A program made the translations under genes and the position numbers. 64,000 nt of DNA, taken from assembly GCF_020037475.1 (NCBI RefSeq), contig NZ_JAIQDB010000002.1, forward strand, positions 310,001-374,000. The letters run 5' to 3'. Positions 47,576 through 55,963 of this stretch are shown here, piece after piece; position 1 is the stretch's first letter; every line of letters begins with the position of its first letter. Under the pieces are notes generated by a model. That model saw only the letters and a list, made by a program, of their open reading frames with translations, did not search any database and had not been told where the DNA came from. Source of the stretch: Sutcliffiella deserti. Lineage in GTDB: Bacteria > Bacillota > Bacilli > Bacillales > Bacillaceae_I.

Positions 47576-49438
47576 ATGCGTTCAACATTTCATAGTCTCG
47601 AAGTTGCGAGACGCGGGTTAGTTACCCAACAAACAGCACTGCAAACTGTCGCGCATAATATTGCCAATGCGAATACCCCTGGATTTACACGGCAACGCGT
47701 GAATTTCACGCAAACCGAACCGTACCCGCCAGCCTCCATGAACCGTCCGCAAATACCAGGACAAATGGGAACAGGGGTGGAAGCAGGAAGTATCCAGCGG
47801 GTTCGCGAAAGCTTTCTGGATGTTCAATACCGTGCGGAAAATAATAAGCTAGGCTACTGGGAATCGCGTGCAGATGCACTTCAAAAAATGGAAGAGATTA
47901 TGAATGAGCCGTCCGATACCGGTCTTTCCACCACACTGGATCGCTTCTGGCAGGCGTTTCAGGATTTGGCGGTAAACCCGACCAATGCGGGAGCACGTTC
48001 AGTAGTGAGACAGCGTGGCCTTGCAGTAGCGGAAACGTTCAGCTATTTATCCAATTCTATAAGCTCCGTCCAGGGTGACATTAAAAGTGAAATGGGTGTC
48101 ACGCTGAAACAAGTGAATTCCCTTACCCAGCAAATTAATAATCTTAATAAACAGATTGGGGAAACGGAACCACATGGTTATTTGCCTAATGACTTGTATG
48201 ATGAACGAGACCGTCTAGTTGATGAGCTTTCCCAGATTGTTAATATCAAAACAACACCGGTAGCAAGTGGCGGGAATGCGCTTAGTATTGCCGATGGGAA
48301 AATGAATATTGATCTAGTAGACCATGCAGGACGGAAGATTGGGACATTGGTTGATGCGAATCGTTTAACATCTAATGATATGGCAATGGAATACCATGAA
48401 GGTTCCGGTCTTGTAAACGGGTTTAAGCTTGGGGAAAACAGCTTTGGAATCGACTCCCTCCAGGCATCCGGTAAACTGAGAGGCTTGGTTGACTCGTTTG
48501 GATTTATGAAAGGCTCTGAGGAGATGGGAATCTATCCGGATATGTTGAACCATTTAGACACGATTGCTTATGAATTCGCCCAAGAGATTAATAGAGTGCA
48601 TGAATCTGGGTGGAGTGTATCGAGCATGAATGCCGGTGAACATACTGCTTATGAATTTTTCTCTTTTTCTAATACCAATATTAGCGATGACAATAAAAAG
48701 GATGCCGCGAAGCTTTTCACTGTATCACAGGATATCATGCGTTCTCTTGATAATATCGCGGCTTCCGGCTATAACCAGGGTGTCATTCCGACAGGTAACT
48801 TTCAGGGCTATAACGGAAAAGACGCTGTCTCTATTACGCTTCAGTCGACAAAAGACGCTGATGGGGCACTGCAATTTTCCTATACCGTCTATGACATGAC
48901 ACAATCTCCAAAGCAGGAGATGAAAACTTCTGGTGAGTTTGCTAGTTTGGCAGAGTTGGCAACAACCCTTTCCGAAGAGTTTGTAGATGAAAATGGCAAT
49001 CCTTCTGTTGCGTTTGATATGGAGCATGTTCGTTTACAGGACGTTTCAGACGGTAATACGATTACGGTTGAATTTCCACGAACAGGAGAGGTTGCTGGTC
49101 GGATTGGGGACGGAAACAATGCGGTTGCTCTCGCAGAAGTGAAATCCCGTGCGCTTCAACTGAATGGCGTCTCCACTACATTCCAGGACTATTATGAGAG
49201 TGTGATTGGTGGAATGGCGGTCGATGCACAGGAAGCGAACCGGCTGACCTATAACAGTGAAACATTAAAACTATCCGTTGATCAACGCCGCCAATCGGTA
49301 AGCGGTGTGTCCTTAGATGAAGAAATGTCCAGTATGATTCAATTTCAGCATGCCTACAATGCCTCCGCTCGAATGATTACCTTGACGGATGAGCTCTTAG
49401 ATAAAATCATTAACGGCATGGGAATAGGCGGAAGGTAG
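47576..49438 (+). CDS. flgK: Flagellar hook-associated protein 1, FlgK
   Basis: 620-aa secreted protein joining hook and filament. The N-terminal helix-turn region (LEVARRGLVTQQTALQTVAHN, NANTPGFTRQRV) and the C-terminal coiled coil (SGVSLDEEMSSMIQFQHAYNASARM) form the conserved D0/D1 core, and the middle is variable. There is no signal peptide because export goes through the flagellar type III path. AGGAGG precedes the ATG. flgL begins 10 bp further on. Confidence 0.96.
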   Translation: MRSTFHSLEVARRGLVTQQTALQTVAHNIANANTPGFTRQRVNFTQTEPYPPASMNRPQIPGQMGTGVEAGSIQRVRESFLDVQYRAENNKLGYWESRADALQKMEEIMNEPSDTGLSTTLDRFWQAFQDLAVNPTNAGARSVVRQRGLAVAETFSYLSNSISSVQGDIKSEMGVTLKQVNSLTQQINNLNKQIGETEPHGYLPNDLYDERDRLVDELSQIVNIKTTPVASGGNALSIADGKMNIDLVDHAGRKIGTLVDANRLTSNDMAMEYHEGSGLVNGFKLGENSFGIDSLQASGKLRGLVDSFGFMKGSEEMGIYPDMLNHLDTIAYEFAQEINRVHESGWSVSSMNAGEHTAYEFFSFSNTNISDDNKKDAAKLFTVSQDIMRSLDNIAASGYNQGVIPTGNFQGYNGKDAVSITLQSTKDADGALQFSYTVYDMTQSPKQEMKTSGEFASLAELATTLSEEFVDENGNPSVAFDMEHVRLQDVSDGNTITVEFPRTGEVAGRIGDGNNAVALAEVKSRALQLNGVSTTFQDYYESVIGGMAVDAQEANRLTYNSETLKLSVDQRRQSVSGVSLDEEMSSMIQFQHAYNASARMITLTDELLDKIINGMGIGGR

Positions 49439-49448
49439 GGGAAAATAA

Positions 49449-50327
49449 ATGCGAGTAACGCAAAGTATGTTAAGCCAAAATTCAATGCGCCAATTGAGTA
49501 GTAGCTACGGTAAAATGGGCAAACTCATGGAACAGCTTTCCACCGGGAAGAAAATTTCCAGACCATCAGACGACCCTGTTGTTGCGATGAAAGGGATGTT
49601 CTATCGGACCAACCTGACAGAGCTTCAACAGTATAAAAGAAACCTAAGTGAATCCTATGCCTGGATGGAAAACTCTGAAGCAGCACTTGATCATGTGCAG
49701 AGTGTAATGCACAGGGGACGTGAGTTAATGGTCCAAGGAACCAACGATACACTCTCTCCCGAAGATCGCAAAGCTATCGCAGTAGAAATCGAACAACTGA
49801 AGGAAGATTTTGTACAAGTCTCCAATACACAGGTTGCCGGGCGCTATATTTTTAATGGAACAGCAATTGATAAGCCAAGAATTACCGATCCAAGTAACCC
49901 GGAATCCGTTAGTACAGAAAATTCTCCATTTGAAATTGAGGTTTCAAAAGGGATCAAACTGCAGGCTAATATCAATGCCGATAATGTTTTTAACAAAGAA
50001 ATGATTGAAGTCTGGAACGGGATTCAAACTGCACTTGAAACGAGTGACATGGATAGCTTAAAAGAATTGATGGGCCGCTTTGACAAACAAACAGATGCTA
50101 TATCGGCAGAGCGTTCTGAATTGGGTGCAAGATACAACCGTTTAGAAATGGTCGACAATCGCATCGGCTACCAGGAGGTCGTGGCAACACGTATTCTTTC
50201 TGATAACGAAGACGCCGATATTGAAAAAGTAATTACGGAGCTGACAAGCCAGGAAAGTGTGCATCGTGCTTCGCTTGGAGTGGGAGCGCGGATTATTCAG
50301 CCATCTTTAATGGACTTTTTACGCTAA
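49449..50327 (+). CDS. flgL: Flagellar hook-associated protein 3, FlgL
   Basis: 292-aa hook-filament junction protein. The flagellin-like N terminus contains RVTQSMLSQNSMRQL and the STGKKISRPSDDPV block. The C terminus has the coiled coil with ELTSQESVHRASLGVGARI and the final LMDFLR. It is cotranscribed with flgK. A G-U-rich hairpin with T-run near 50342-50381 may end the flgM-flgL group. Confidence 0.95.
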   Translation: MRVTQSMLSQNSMRQLSSSYGKMGKLMEQLSTGKKISRPSDDPVVAMKGMFYRTNLTELQQYKRNLSESYAWMENSEAALDHVQSVMHRGRELMVQGTNDTLSPEDRKAIAVEIEQLKEDFVQVSNTQVAGRYIFNGTAIDKPRITDPSNPESVSTENSPFEIEVSKGIKLQANINADNVFNKEMIEVWNGIQTALETSDMDSLKELMGRFDKQTDAISAERSELGARYNRLEMVDNRIGYQEVVATRILSDNEDADIEKVITELTSQESVHRASLGVGARIIQPSLMDFLR

Positions 50328-50497
50328 AAGAGCTGTCTTGGAGCTGTCTTATGACGGGCTTTGGGGCAGTTTTTATTTTTAGGAAAAGGGTTAAATCGCT
50401 GTTGATATCCTTGACAGGCTTCGCTTTCCGAGGGGGCTCCAATTACCAGCTAGGATAACGTATTTCATAATGCTTTTAATAAGGAGTGGATGAGAAG

Positions 50498-51091
50498 ATG
50501 CTATTCCCTCAGATACGATTGCAGTCTACGTTTGCGCAGACCGAAGTGCAGATACAGAAGCCGGTTCAGCAAATTGAGCAGCCAAAAGCTGAACTCAGCA
50601 TTGAGCAACCAAAGGCGGAGTTGACGATGCGACGGACTCCTTCACGGCTAACGATTGATCAGACACAGGCAAGAGAGGATATGGATTTGAAGAGTGTTGG
50701 CAGAAGGATTGAGGAAGCGGCGCAGCTTGGTCATCAGGATTGGTTGGCAGGACTTGCACGTGTCGCGCAGGACGGCAATGAAATGATGCGGATTGAAAAT
50801 GGCGGCGGGGCAATTTCGCGTCAGGCAAAGCGAAACAGTGAAGGTCCGCCAAAAGAATTCAATATCGGCTGGATTCCATCGCATTTTAGTGTGAAAATTG
50901 ATTATGAGCCTGGAAGCGTCGATATTCAAGTTCAGGAACGGAAGCCAGTTATTGATGCTAAGGTAAACAAACCGGTCCATGAGTACACACCAGGTTCCGC
51001 TCAGGTTAACTTGGCCAACCATCCATCACTGCAAATAGATTTTGAGAACCTGCGCCATGTCGGCACAGGGGGCTACGAACAAAAAATATAA
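50498..51091 (+). CDS. yviE: YviE (DUF6470) flagellar-cluster protein
   Basis: 197-aa protein of unknown function from ATG 50498, 11 bases after AAGGAG. The GTG at 50486 overlaps that site. It begins FPQIRLQSTFAQ, has a short IEQPKAEL repeat pair (about 26-44), a helical centre, and ends in beta segments (FSVKIDYEPGSVDIQ, VNLANHPSLQIDFEN). It always precedes fliW in Bacillus flagellar clusters, and a FliW- or flagellin-related role is only a guess from position. fliW begins 12 bp downstream. Confidence 0.88.
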   Translation: MLFPQIRLQSTFAQTEVQIQKPVQQIEQPKAELSIEQPKAELTMRRTPSRLTIDQTQAREDMDLKSVGRRIEEAAQLGHQDWLAGLARVAQDGNEMMRIENGGGAISRQAKRNSEGPPKEFNIGWIPSHFSVKIDYEPGSVDIQVQERKPVIDAKVNKPVHEYTPGSAQVNLANHPSLQIDFENLRHVGTGGYEQKI

Positions 51092-51103
51092 GGTTGTGAA
51101 ACG

Positions 51104-51541
51104 ATGAAAATAGAGACGAAGTATCATGGATTGATAGAGGTGCAGGAAGAAGAAGTGGTAAGGTTTCCGAATGGCTTGCCCGGTTTTGTAGAGGAGAAAG
51201 AGTTCGCAATTATCCCTTTTACGGAGGAGGGGATGTTTTTTATTTTGCAGTCGGTGCAGACACCGGAGCTAGGATTTGTGATGACTAATCCATTCACGTT
51301 CTACCCAGATTATGATTTTAACCTGGAGAACCAGGCAGTGGATGTTTTGGAGCTGGATTCACCTGAAGATGTGTTGGTCTATACGGTTCTGACGATGGCA
51401 GACCCATTCCAACTGACTACTGCTAATCTACAGGCCCCAGTAGTGATGAATGCGAAAAAGAAGCTCGGAAAGCAAGTGATTCTGACAGGCACCTCTTATC
51501 AAACAAAGCACAATTTGTTTCCGGAAGCAGTAGCAAAATAG
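51104..51541 (+). CDS. fliW: Flagellar assembly factor FliW
   Basis: 145-aa partner-switch protein that binds either flagellin or CsrA. When flagellin is exported, free FliW blocks CsrA so that hag mRNA is translated (established in B. subtilis). Motifs: ETKYHGLIEV, FPNGLPGF (near 25-32), LGFVMTNPF and the C-terminal TANLQAPVVMN block. It lies 15 bp before csrA and 400 bp before hag. Confidence 0.96.
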   Translation: MKIETKYHGLIEVQEEEVVRFPNGLPGFVEEKEFAIIPFTEEGMFFILQSVQTPELGFVMTNPFTFYPDYDFNLENQAVDVLELDSPEDVLVYTVLTMADPFQLTTANLQAPVVMNAKKKLGKQVILTGTSYQTKHNLFPEAVAK

Positions 51542-51556
51542 AGAGGAGGAGACCGC

Positions 51557-51784
51557 ATGCTAGTATTAACACGTAAAAAAGACGAAGCCATCAAAATTGG
51601 TGACGATATTGAGATTACTGTCATTGGAGTCAGTGGCGATCAAGTGAGGCTCGGCATTCAAGCTCCCAAGCATATTGAGATTCATAGGAAAGAAATATAT
51701 ATTTCCATCCAAGAGGAAAACAGCGCAGCTTCCCACTCCTCTCTTGATCTTTTGCAGGCTTTGAGCAATCAACTAAAAAAATAA
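51557..51784 (+). CDS. csrA: RNA-binding translational regulator CsrA
   Basis: 75-aa RNA-binding protein that represses hag translation by binding GGA motifs in its leader. The sequence [22 protein letters not shown] and the HRKEIY helix with Arg/Lys residues match the family, with a short helical C-terminal tail. GAGGAGG precedes the ATG. A fitting CsrA site lies in the hag leader (51912-51923). Confidence 0.97.
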   Translation: MLVLTRKKDEAIKIGDDIEITVIGVSGDQVRLGIQAPKHIEIHRKEIYISIQEENSAASHSSLDLLQALSNQLKK

Positions 51785-51815
51785 TTCAGTTTGTAAAAAA
51801 TTCTCTTTGAACCTA

Positions 51816-51842
51816 TAAACAGTTGTCGAGTCCGGTCGATAT
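51816..51842 (+). promoter_or_regulatory. sigma-D promoter of hag
   Basis: TAAA (51816-51819), a 15-bp spacer and GTCGATAT (51835-51842) match TAAA-N15-GCCGATAT with one mismatch. Transcription would give a hag leader of about 105 nt. Confidence 0.9.
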
Positions 51843-51904
51843 AAAACATGTAAGCAAATAAAATCAAAAGGCGGCCGACTTTTGAGCTATTTGTAAATAT
51901 AAGT

Positions 51905-51956
51905 ACCGATGACACAAGGATGTGCAATCGGTGACAACTCAAGGAGGAAAATTAAA
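51905..51956 (+). promoter_or_regulatory. CsrA-binding hairpin and ribosome site in the hag leader
   Basis: ACCGAT (51905-51910) pairs with ATCGGT (51927-51932). The enclosed ACACAAGGATGT (51912-51923) matches the CsrA consensus RUACARGGAUGU at 11 of 12 positions, with GGA in the loop. A second GGA lies in the ribosome site AAGGAGG (51941-51947). This is the two-site layout known for B. subtilis hag. Confidence 0.85.
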
Positions 51957-52787
51957 ATGAGAATTAATCACAATATTGCTGCGTTGAACACGCACCGTCA
52001 ATTAGGTAGTGCAACAAATGCACAATCAAAATCAATGGAGAAGTTATCTTCTGGTCTTCGTATTAACAACGCTGCGGACGATGCAGCAGGTCTAGCTATT
52101 TCTGAAAAAATGCGTGGCCAAATTCGTGGGTTGGATATGGCTTCTAAGAATGCTCAGGATGCAACTTCTTTGATTCAAACAGCGGAAGGTGCACTTAATG
52201 AAACACATTCAATTTTGCAAAGAATGCGTGAATTAACTGTTCAAGCAGGAAATGCTGGAACTCAACAAGATACTGATTTAACCGCTATACAGGATGAACT
52301 TGATGAATTAATTCTTGAAATTGATGGTATCTCTGATAGAACAGAATTTAATGGGAAAAAATTATTAGATGGTGAAGCTACTACAGTACCATTAAGATTT
52401 CAAATTGGTGCGAATGGAGATCAACAATTAACTATAACACTTGCAGATATGGATTCAACGGCTTTAACGGTAAATGATTTAGATATAACTGCAATTACTG
52501 ATACTGCAGGTTTTGATGCTGAACTAGCTAAAGTTGATGCTGCAATCCAAACTGTGTCTGATACACGATCCTATTTAGGTGCAAACCAAAACCGTTTGGA
52601 ACACACTATCAATAACTTATCTACTTCTTCAGAAAACCTTACTGCTGCAGAATCTCGTATCCGTGACGTAGACATGGCAAAAGAAATGATGACTCAAACA
52701 AAGAACTCTATTCTTTCTCAAGCAGCGCAAGCAATGTTGGCTCAATCTAATCAGATGCCTCAAGGAGTTTTACAACTATTGAGATAA
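51957..52787 (+). CDS. hag: Flagellin (unspliced reading frame)
   Basis: Major filament protein, 276 aa from ATG 51957, ten bases after AAGGAGG. The frame is open 16 codons upstream through the leader, but that part is regulatory RNA. N-terminal D0/D1 (MRINHNIAALNTHRQL, EKLSSGLRINNAADDAAGLAISE) and C-terminal D1/D0 helices (ESRIRDVDMAKEMMTQTK, ILSQAAQAMLAQSNQ) are complete. The variable middle is short. The last codons (QGVLQLLR-stop, 52761-52787) lie inside the 5' part of a group I intron. Removal of the intron would replace them with the exon at 53118-53156. Control is by sigma-D and CsrA-FliW. Confidence 0.95.
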   Translation: MRINHNIAALNTHRQLGSATNAQSKSMEKLSSGLRINNAADDAAGLAISEKMRGQIRGLDMASKNAQDATSLIQTAEGALNETHSILQRMRELTVQAGNAGTQQDTDLTAIQDELDELILEIDGISDRTEFNGKKLLDGEATTVPLRFQIGANGDQQLTITLADMDSTALTVNDLDITAITDTAGFDAELAKVDAAIQTVSDTRSYLGANQNRLEHTINNLSTSSENLTAAESRIRDVDMAKEMMTQTKNSILSQAAQAMLAQSNQMPQGVLQLLR

Positions 52788-53117
52788 TGATGAAAAGGGC
52801 GTCTAGTTTGGTAACGAGCTAGAGTATAACTGGGTGAATTGCTGGAACTCCCTAAAGCTTTCTCAACCACAGCGGAACTGGAAACGGTCTACGTAAAGGT
52901 CTGAAAATGAGGAAGATGTAACAATGGATAATCAGCAGCCAAGCTCCTGTTCCGAAAGGATGGAGAAGGTTCAACGACTAGGATAGACAGTCTAAGGTGT
53001 AAGCTACGACAATGAAATCCGTAGGGCAGTTTAACTGTTCGAAGTGCCCAGCTCCTATAGTATAGGATGAAGATATAGTCTATTCTATGATCGAAAGACA
53101 TAGTCGCAAAGCAAGCG
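52761..53117 (+). ncRNA. Group I intron (IA-like) at the 3' end of hag
   Basis: Self-splicing RNA of about 357 nt; boundaries are inferred. P1: exon AGAUGCCU (52753-52760) pairs with the guide GGGCGUCU (52797-52804), ending in the required U-G pair. P2: UAGUUUG/CGAGCUA capped by GUAA (52804-52821). P3: CUGGGU (52830-52835) with GCCCAG (53046-53051). P4 from GCUG (52841) with CAGC (52933). P6: CUCC/GGAG within about 52943-52964. P7: GACUA (52976-52980) with UAGUC (53076-53080). Extra P7.1/P7.2-type hairpins lie between. P8: UCCUAUA/UAUAGGA (53053-53067). P9: CUAUG/CAUAG with a GAAA loop (53085-53103). The last base is G. There is no internal endonuclease gene. Confidence 0.9.
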
Positions 53118-53156
53118 AACCAACAACCACAAGGAGTATTACAACTTCTTCGTTAA
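53118..53156 (+). CDS. hag: hag 3' exon (alternative flagellin C-terminus)
   Basis: Thirteen codons reading NQQPQGVLQLLR-stop, the standard Bacillus flagellin tail, with no start of their own. They are in frame with 51957-52760, and also with 51957-52748, after removal of the intron. If the 3' splice site is after G53111, two more codons (QA) are included. A terminator follows at once, as expected for the true gene end. Confidence 0.75.
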   Translation, partial: NQQPQGVLQLLR

Positions 53157-53166
53157 TTTTTTCTTT

Positions 53167-53203
53167 AGAGAGGCTCTAGGTATTCTAGGGTCTCTTTTTC
53201 TTT
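53167..53203 (+). terminator. intrinsic terminator of hag
   Basis: The stem AGAGA plus CTCTAG region pairs with CTAGGG plus TCTCT and is followed by a T-run, 10 bp after the 3' exon stop. Confidence 0.85.
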
Positions 53204-53391
53204 AATTAATAATAGTTAATATATCTAGCAGAAGAAAGAACTACTAAGACTAATAACAAACAAGAATATAAATTGTATCCAACAGGAGATTCAATTATAA
53301 ATTTAATCCACTACTTTAAAAACACTCTTCATATTCCCTCTCTTCATCCGATAATAAAAATAGAATATAGATTTTGTCGGAGGGTACCTAA

Positions 53392-53736
53392 ATGAACATA
53401 TCCCAAGTTGGTAACAACGTAGACAATACAACCAGATTACAAGGTCAAAAAACAATTTCACATAAAGTGGATAATTCGTTACAGGAAACGAAGAAGAATC
53501 ATCCTGAGCATAGCCTCGCTCAAATGGAGAAAATTGTAGAAGGCATGAATGATTTTCTAACTCCAATGAATGTGTCAGTTCGGTTCGAGCTTCATGATAA
53601 GTTAAAAGAATACTACGTTAAAGTGGTAGATGTGGCAACAGATGAAGTAATCCGCGAGATTCCTTCTAAAAAATTCCTAGACATGTATGCTGCAATGACT
53701 GAGTATATGGGGCTATTTGTTGATAAAAAGATATAG
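53392..53736 (+). CDS. flaG: FlaG (YvyC) family flagellar protein
   Basis: 114-aa FlaG-family protein, encoded between hag and fliD as in B. subtilis. FlaG is thought to affect filament length. The first half is polar and disordered. The FlaG domain (about 45-112) has VSVRFELHDKLKEYYVKVVD and EVIREIPSKKFLDMYAAM. GGAGG lies before the ATG. fliD starts 12 bp after its stop. Confidence 0.93.
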   Translation: MNISQVGNNVDNTTRLQGQKTISHKVDNSLQETKKNHPEHSLAQMEKIVEGMNDFLTPMNVSVRFELHDKLKEYYVKVVDVATDEVIREIPSKKFLDMYAAMTEYMGLFVDKKI

Positions 53737-53748
53737 GTGGTGAATAGA

Positions 53749-55536
53749 ATGAGAGTTAGTGGTTTTGCAAGTGGAATGGATATCGATCAAATGGTTAGTG
53801 ACTTGATGAAGGCAGAACGTATCCCAATGAATAAGTTATCTCAGAAGAAGCAGCTACTTGAATGGAAACGGGACGATTATCGAGAGTTAAATAAGCTTTT
53901 AACAGACTTTCGAAATCTTTCTTTTGATATGACTATGCAAAGAACGTATTCTCAAAAACAGGTTACCTCAAGTAGTACGAAGGTTTCTGCAATGGCTTCA
54001 TCCACTGCGGCAAATGCAACCTACACGATATCGGATGTGACCGTGGCAACTGCAGCGTCGAATTCTTCTTCAGGTTTTGTGAAAGCAGGAGAAACTTTAG
54101 ACGCTACTAAAGGAATTTGGGAACAAAGAAATGTTTTTAATAGCGGTGACGCTCTGGATAATATGTGGACAACTAAAACAGTTACTCAATCGGATGTAAC
54201 ACTTGCAAGTGACACAACATCTATGAAGCTAGCAAAGGGTGCTGTTGATGCAAATAGTCTAACGGAAGTTGTTGTAGATATAGGCGGAGTAGACAAAACT
54301 TTTTCTGTTATCACTACTTCTGAAGCTGATCTACAAGCAAATCAGGTTTTCTTAGACGAAAATACAGGGAAACTCACTTTCAGTGAGACTCTTATAGCAG
54401 GTAGTACAGTGAAAGGTTTTGACTACAATCATTTTGCTTTGGATTTTTCTATGACTATCTACAATCAGCAGGGAACAGCTGTGAACCAGGTGTTTAGTTT
54501 TGATGGGACTGAATCGATGGATGGAGTAATTTCAAAAATCAACACTTCCAATCTAGGAGTAACAGCCTTTTTTGACGAACCATCCAACACGTTTATAGTC
54601 ACGAAAAAAGAGGCTGGTACTTTTAAAGAGGCTACGGCAACTTCAGAAATCACATTTGAAGGTTTATTTTTAACAAGTGTATTAGGGTTGGATGAGGCTA
54701 ATGAACAGGGTGGCGATCCGGCTCAAGTGACGATTAACGGAGTAACGACGACTCGAGACTCCAATACTTTTTCAATCAATGGAGTAACCTTTACCTTGAA
54801 TGAATACATGGTTGGAGAATCTGCTGTAGTTACCATCAATAATGACACAGATAAAACTTTTAATGCAGTAAAAAATTACATTGAAAAATATAATGAGCTC
54901 ATCGAAAAAATAAATGGAAAAACCTCGGAAGCTGTTTACCGTGATTATAAACCCTTAACAAACGAAGACAGAGACTCGCTTTCTGAAAAGCAGATCGAGC
55001 AATGGGAAGAAAAGGCTAGAAGCGGATTACTTCGAAATGATTCGATTCTCTCTTCAGGTCTTAGTAAGCTAAGGGCTAACTTTTATGAGCCACTCTCTGG
55101 TGCAACAGGAGCTTTTAACCAACTAGCTCAGATTGGGATTTCGACAAGTCCTAACTACTTAGAAAAAGGAAAGCTTATTATAAATGAAACTAAGTTGCGT
55201 GAAGCGATTACCAAGGACTCCGCATCTGTTATGGAACTATTCACAGCGAATGGTACAGATCAATCCTCTCAAGGACTTGCTAGAAGACTAAGAGAATCTG
55301 TAGGGACTACCATCAAACAAATAGAGTCCAGAGCTGGGAATACGATGAGGACAAACCAACAATTTACTTTGGGGCGTGAGCTAGGAGAAGTGGATCGACG
55401 TATTTCCACTTTCGAAATGCGCCTACAACAAAAAGAAGACCGCTACTGGCGCCAATTCACCGCCATGGAAAAAGCCATCAACGTATCAAATAATCAATCC
55501 ATGCAATTAATGAGTCAATTCTATAACAACGGGTGA
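53749..55536 (+). CDS. fliD: Flagellar filament cap protein FliD
   Basis: 595-aa filament cap from ATG 53749, eight bases after AGGTGG. The two in-frame GTG codons upstream overlap that site. The N terminus RVSGFASGMDIDQMVSDLMKAER and the C-terminal coiled coil (about 525-595, REL.EVDRRISTFEMRLQQKEDRYWRQFTAMEKAI) form the conserved core. FliD_N, beta-rich middle and FliD_C domains lie between. The product is secreted by the flagellar export system and promotes flagellin assembly. Confidence 0.96.
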   Translation: MRVSGFASGMDIDQMVSDLMKAERIPMNKLSQKKQLLEWKRDDYRELNKLLTDFRNLSFDMTMQRTYSQKQVTSSSTKVSAMASSTAANATYTISDVTVATAASNSSSGFVKAGETLDATKGIWEQRNVFNSGDALDNMWTTKTVTQSDVTLASDTTSMKLAKGAVDANSLTEVVVDIGGVDKTFSVITTSEADLQANQVFLDENTGKLTFSETLIAGSTVKGFDYNHFALDFSMTIYNQQGTAVNQVFSFDGTESMDGVISKINTSNLGVTAFFDEPSNTFIVTKKEAGTFKEATATSEITFEGLFLTSVLGLDEANEQGGDPAQVTINGVTTTRDSNTFSINGVTFTLNEYMVGESAVVTINNDTDKTFNAVKNYIEKYNELIEKINGKTSEAVYRDYKPLTNEDRDSLSEKQIEQWEEKARSGLLRNDSILSSGLSKLRANFYEPLSGATGAFNQLAQIGISTSPNYLEKGKLIINETKLREAITKDSASVMELFTANGTDQSSQGLARRLRESVGTTIKQIESRAGNTMRTNQQFTLGRELGEVDRRISTFEMRLQQKEDRYWRQFTAMEKAINVSNNQSMQLMSQFYNNG

Positions 55537-55561
55537 TCGAAAGTAAAAGGAGTGTTTTAAC

Positions 55562-55963
55562 ATGGCAATCAACAACCCATACCAAGCATACCAACAAAAT
55601 TCCGTTTCTACAGCCTCCCCTGGGGAACTAACCCTTATGCTTTATAACGGCTGCTTGAAATTTATGAGGTTAGCCAAGAAGGGGATCGAAGAGAAGAATC
55701 TGGAGCTTAAAAATACTAATCTAATCAAGGCGCAAAAAATCATCCAGGAATTGATGGTAACCTTGGATACAAGTCAAGAAGTAGGAAAGTCGATGATGGC
55801 GATGTATGATTACATGAACCGCCGCCTGATTGATGCGAATCTTAAAAATGATACCGAGATTGTAGTGGAAGTTGAAGCTCTCATGACCGAGTTCCGCGAC
55901 ACCTGGAAGCAGGTCATCCAAACAAACCGCCAGCAGTCGTTTGCACAAGGTGGACAAGCATAA
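55562..55963 (+). CDS. fliS: Flagellin export chaperone FliS
   Basis: 133-aa helical-bundle chaperone that binds the C terminus of flagellin before export. Motifs: NPYQAYQQNSVSTASPGELTLMLYNGCLKF at the N terminus and the MYDYMNRRLIDAN helix. Its stop overlaps the ATG of the next gene (TAATG), so FliS and FliT are translationally coupled. Its flagellin client is the one whose C-terminal codons flank the intron. Confidence 0.96.
   Translation: MAINNPYQAYQQNSVSTASPGELTLMLYNGCLKFMRLAKKGIEEKNLELKNTNLIKAQKIIQELMVTLDTSQEVGKSMMAMYDYMNRRLIDANLKNDTEIVVEVEALMTEFRDTWKQVIQTNRQQSFAQGGQA

Noticed and set aside
50391-50445. Further copy of the interspersed element before yviE
   Set aside because: Only a short resemblance (CGCTGTTGAT... 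GGCTTCGC) remains, without arms; at best a remnant.
52788-53152. Riboswitch, group II intron or second protein gene downstream of hag
   Set aside because: The P7 guanosine site, U-G splice pair, terminal G and GNRA-capped P2 and P9 fit group I. No domain V/VI or group II 5' GUGYG is seen, and no reading frame of useful length exists.
53316-53360. Sigma-D promoter before flaG
   Set aside because: CCGATAA near 53347 resembles a -10, but no TAAA is present at a 14-16 bp distance.
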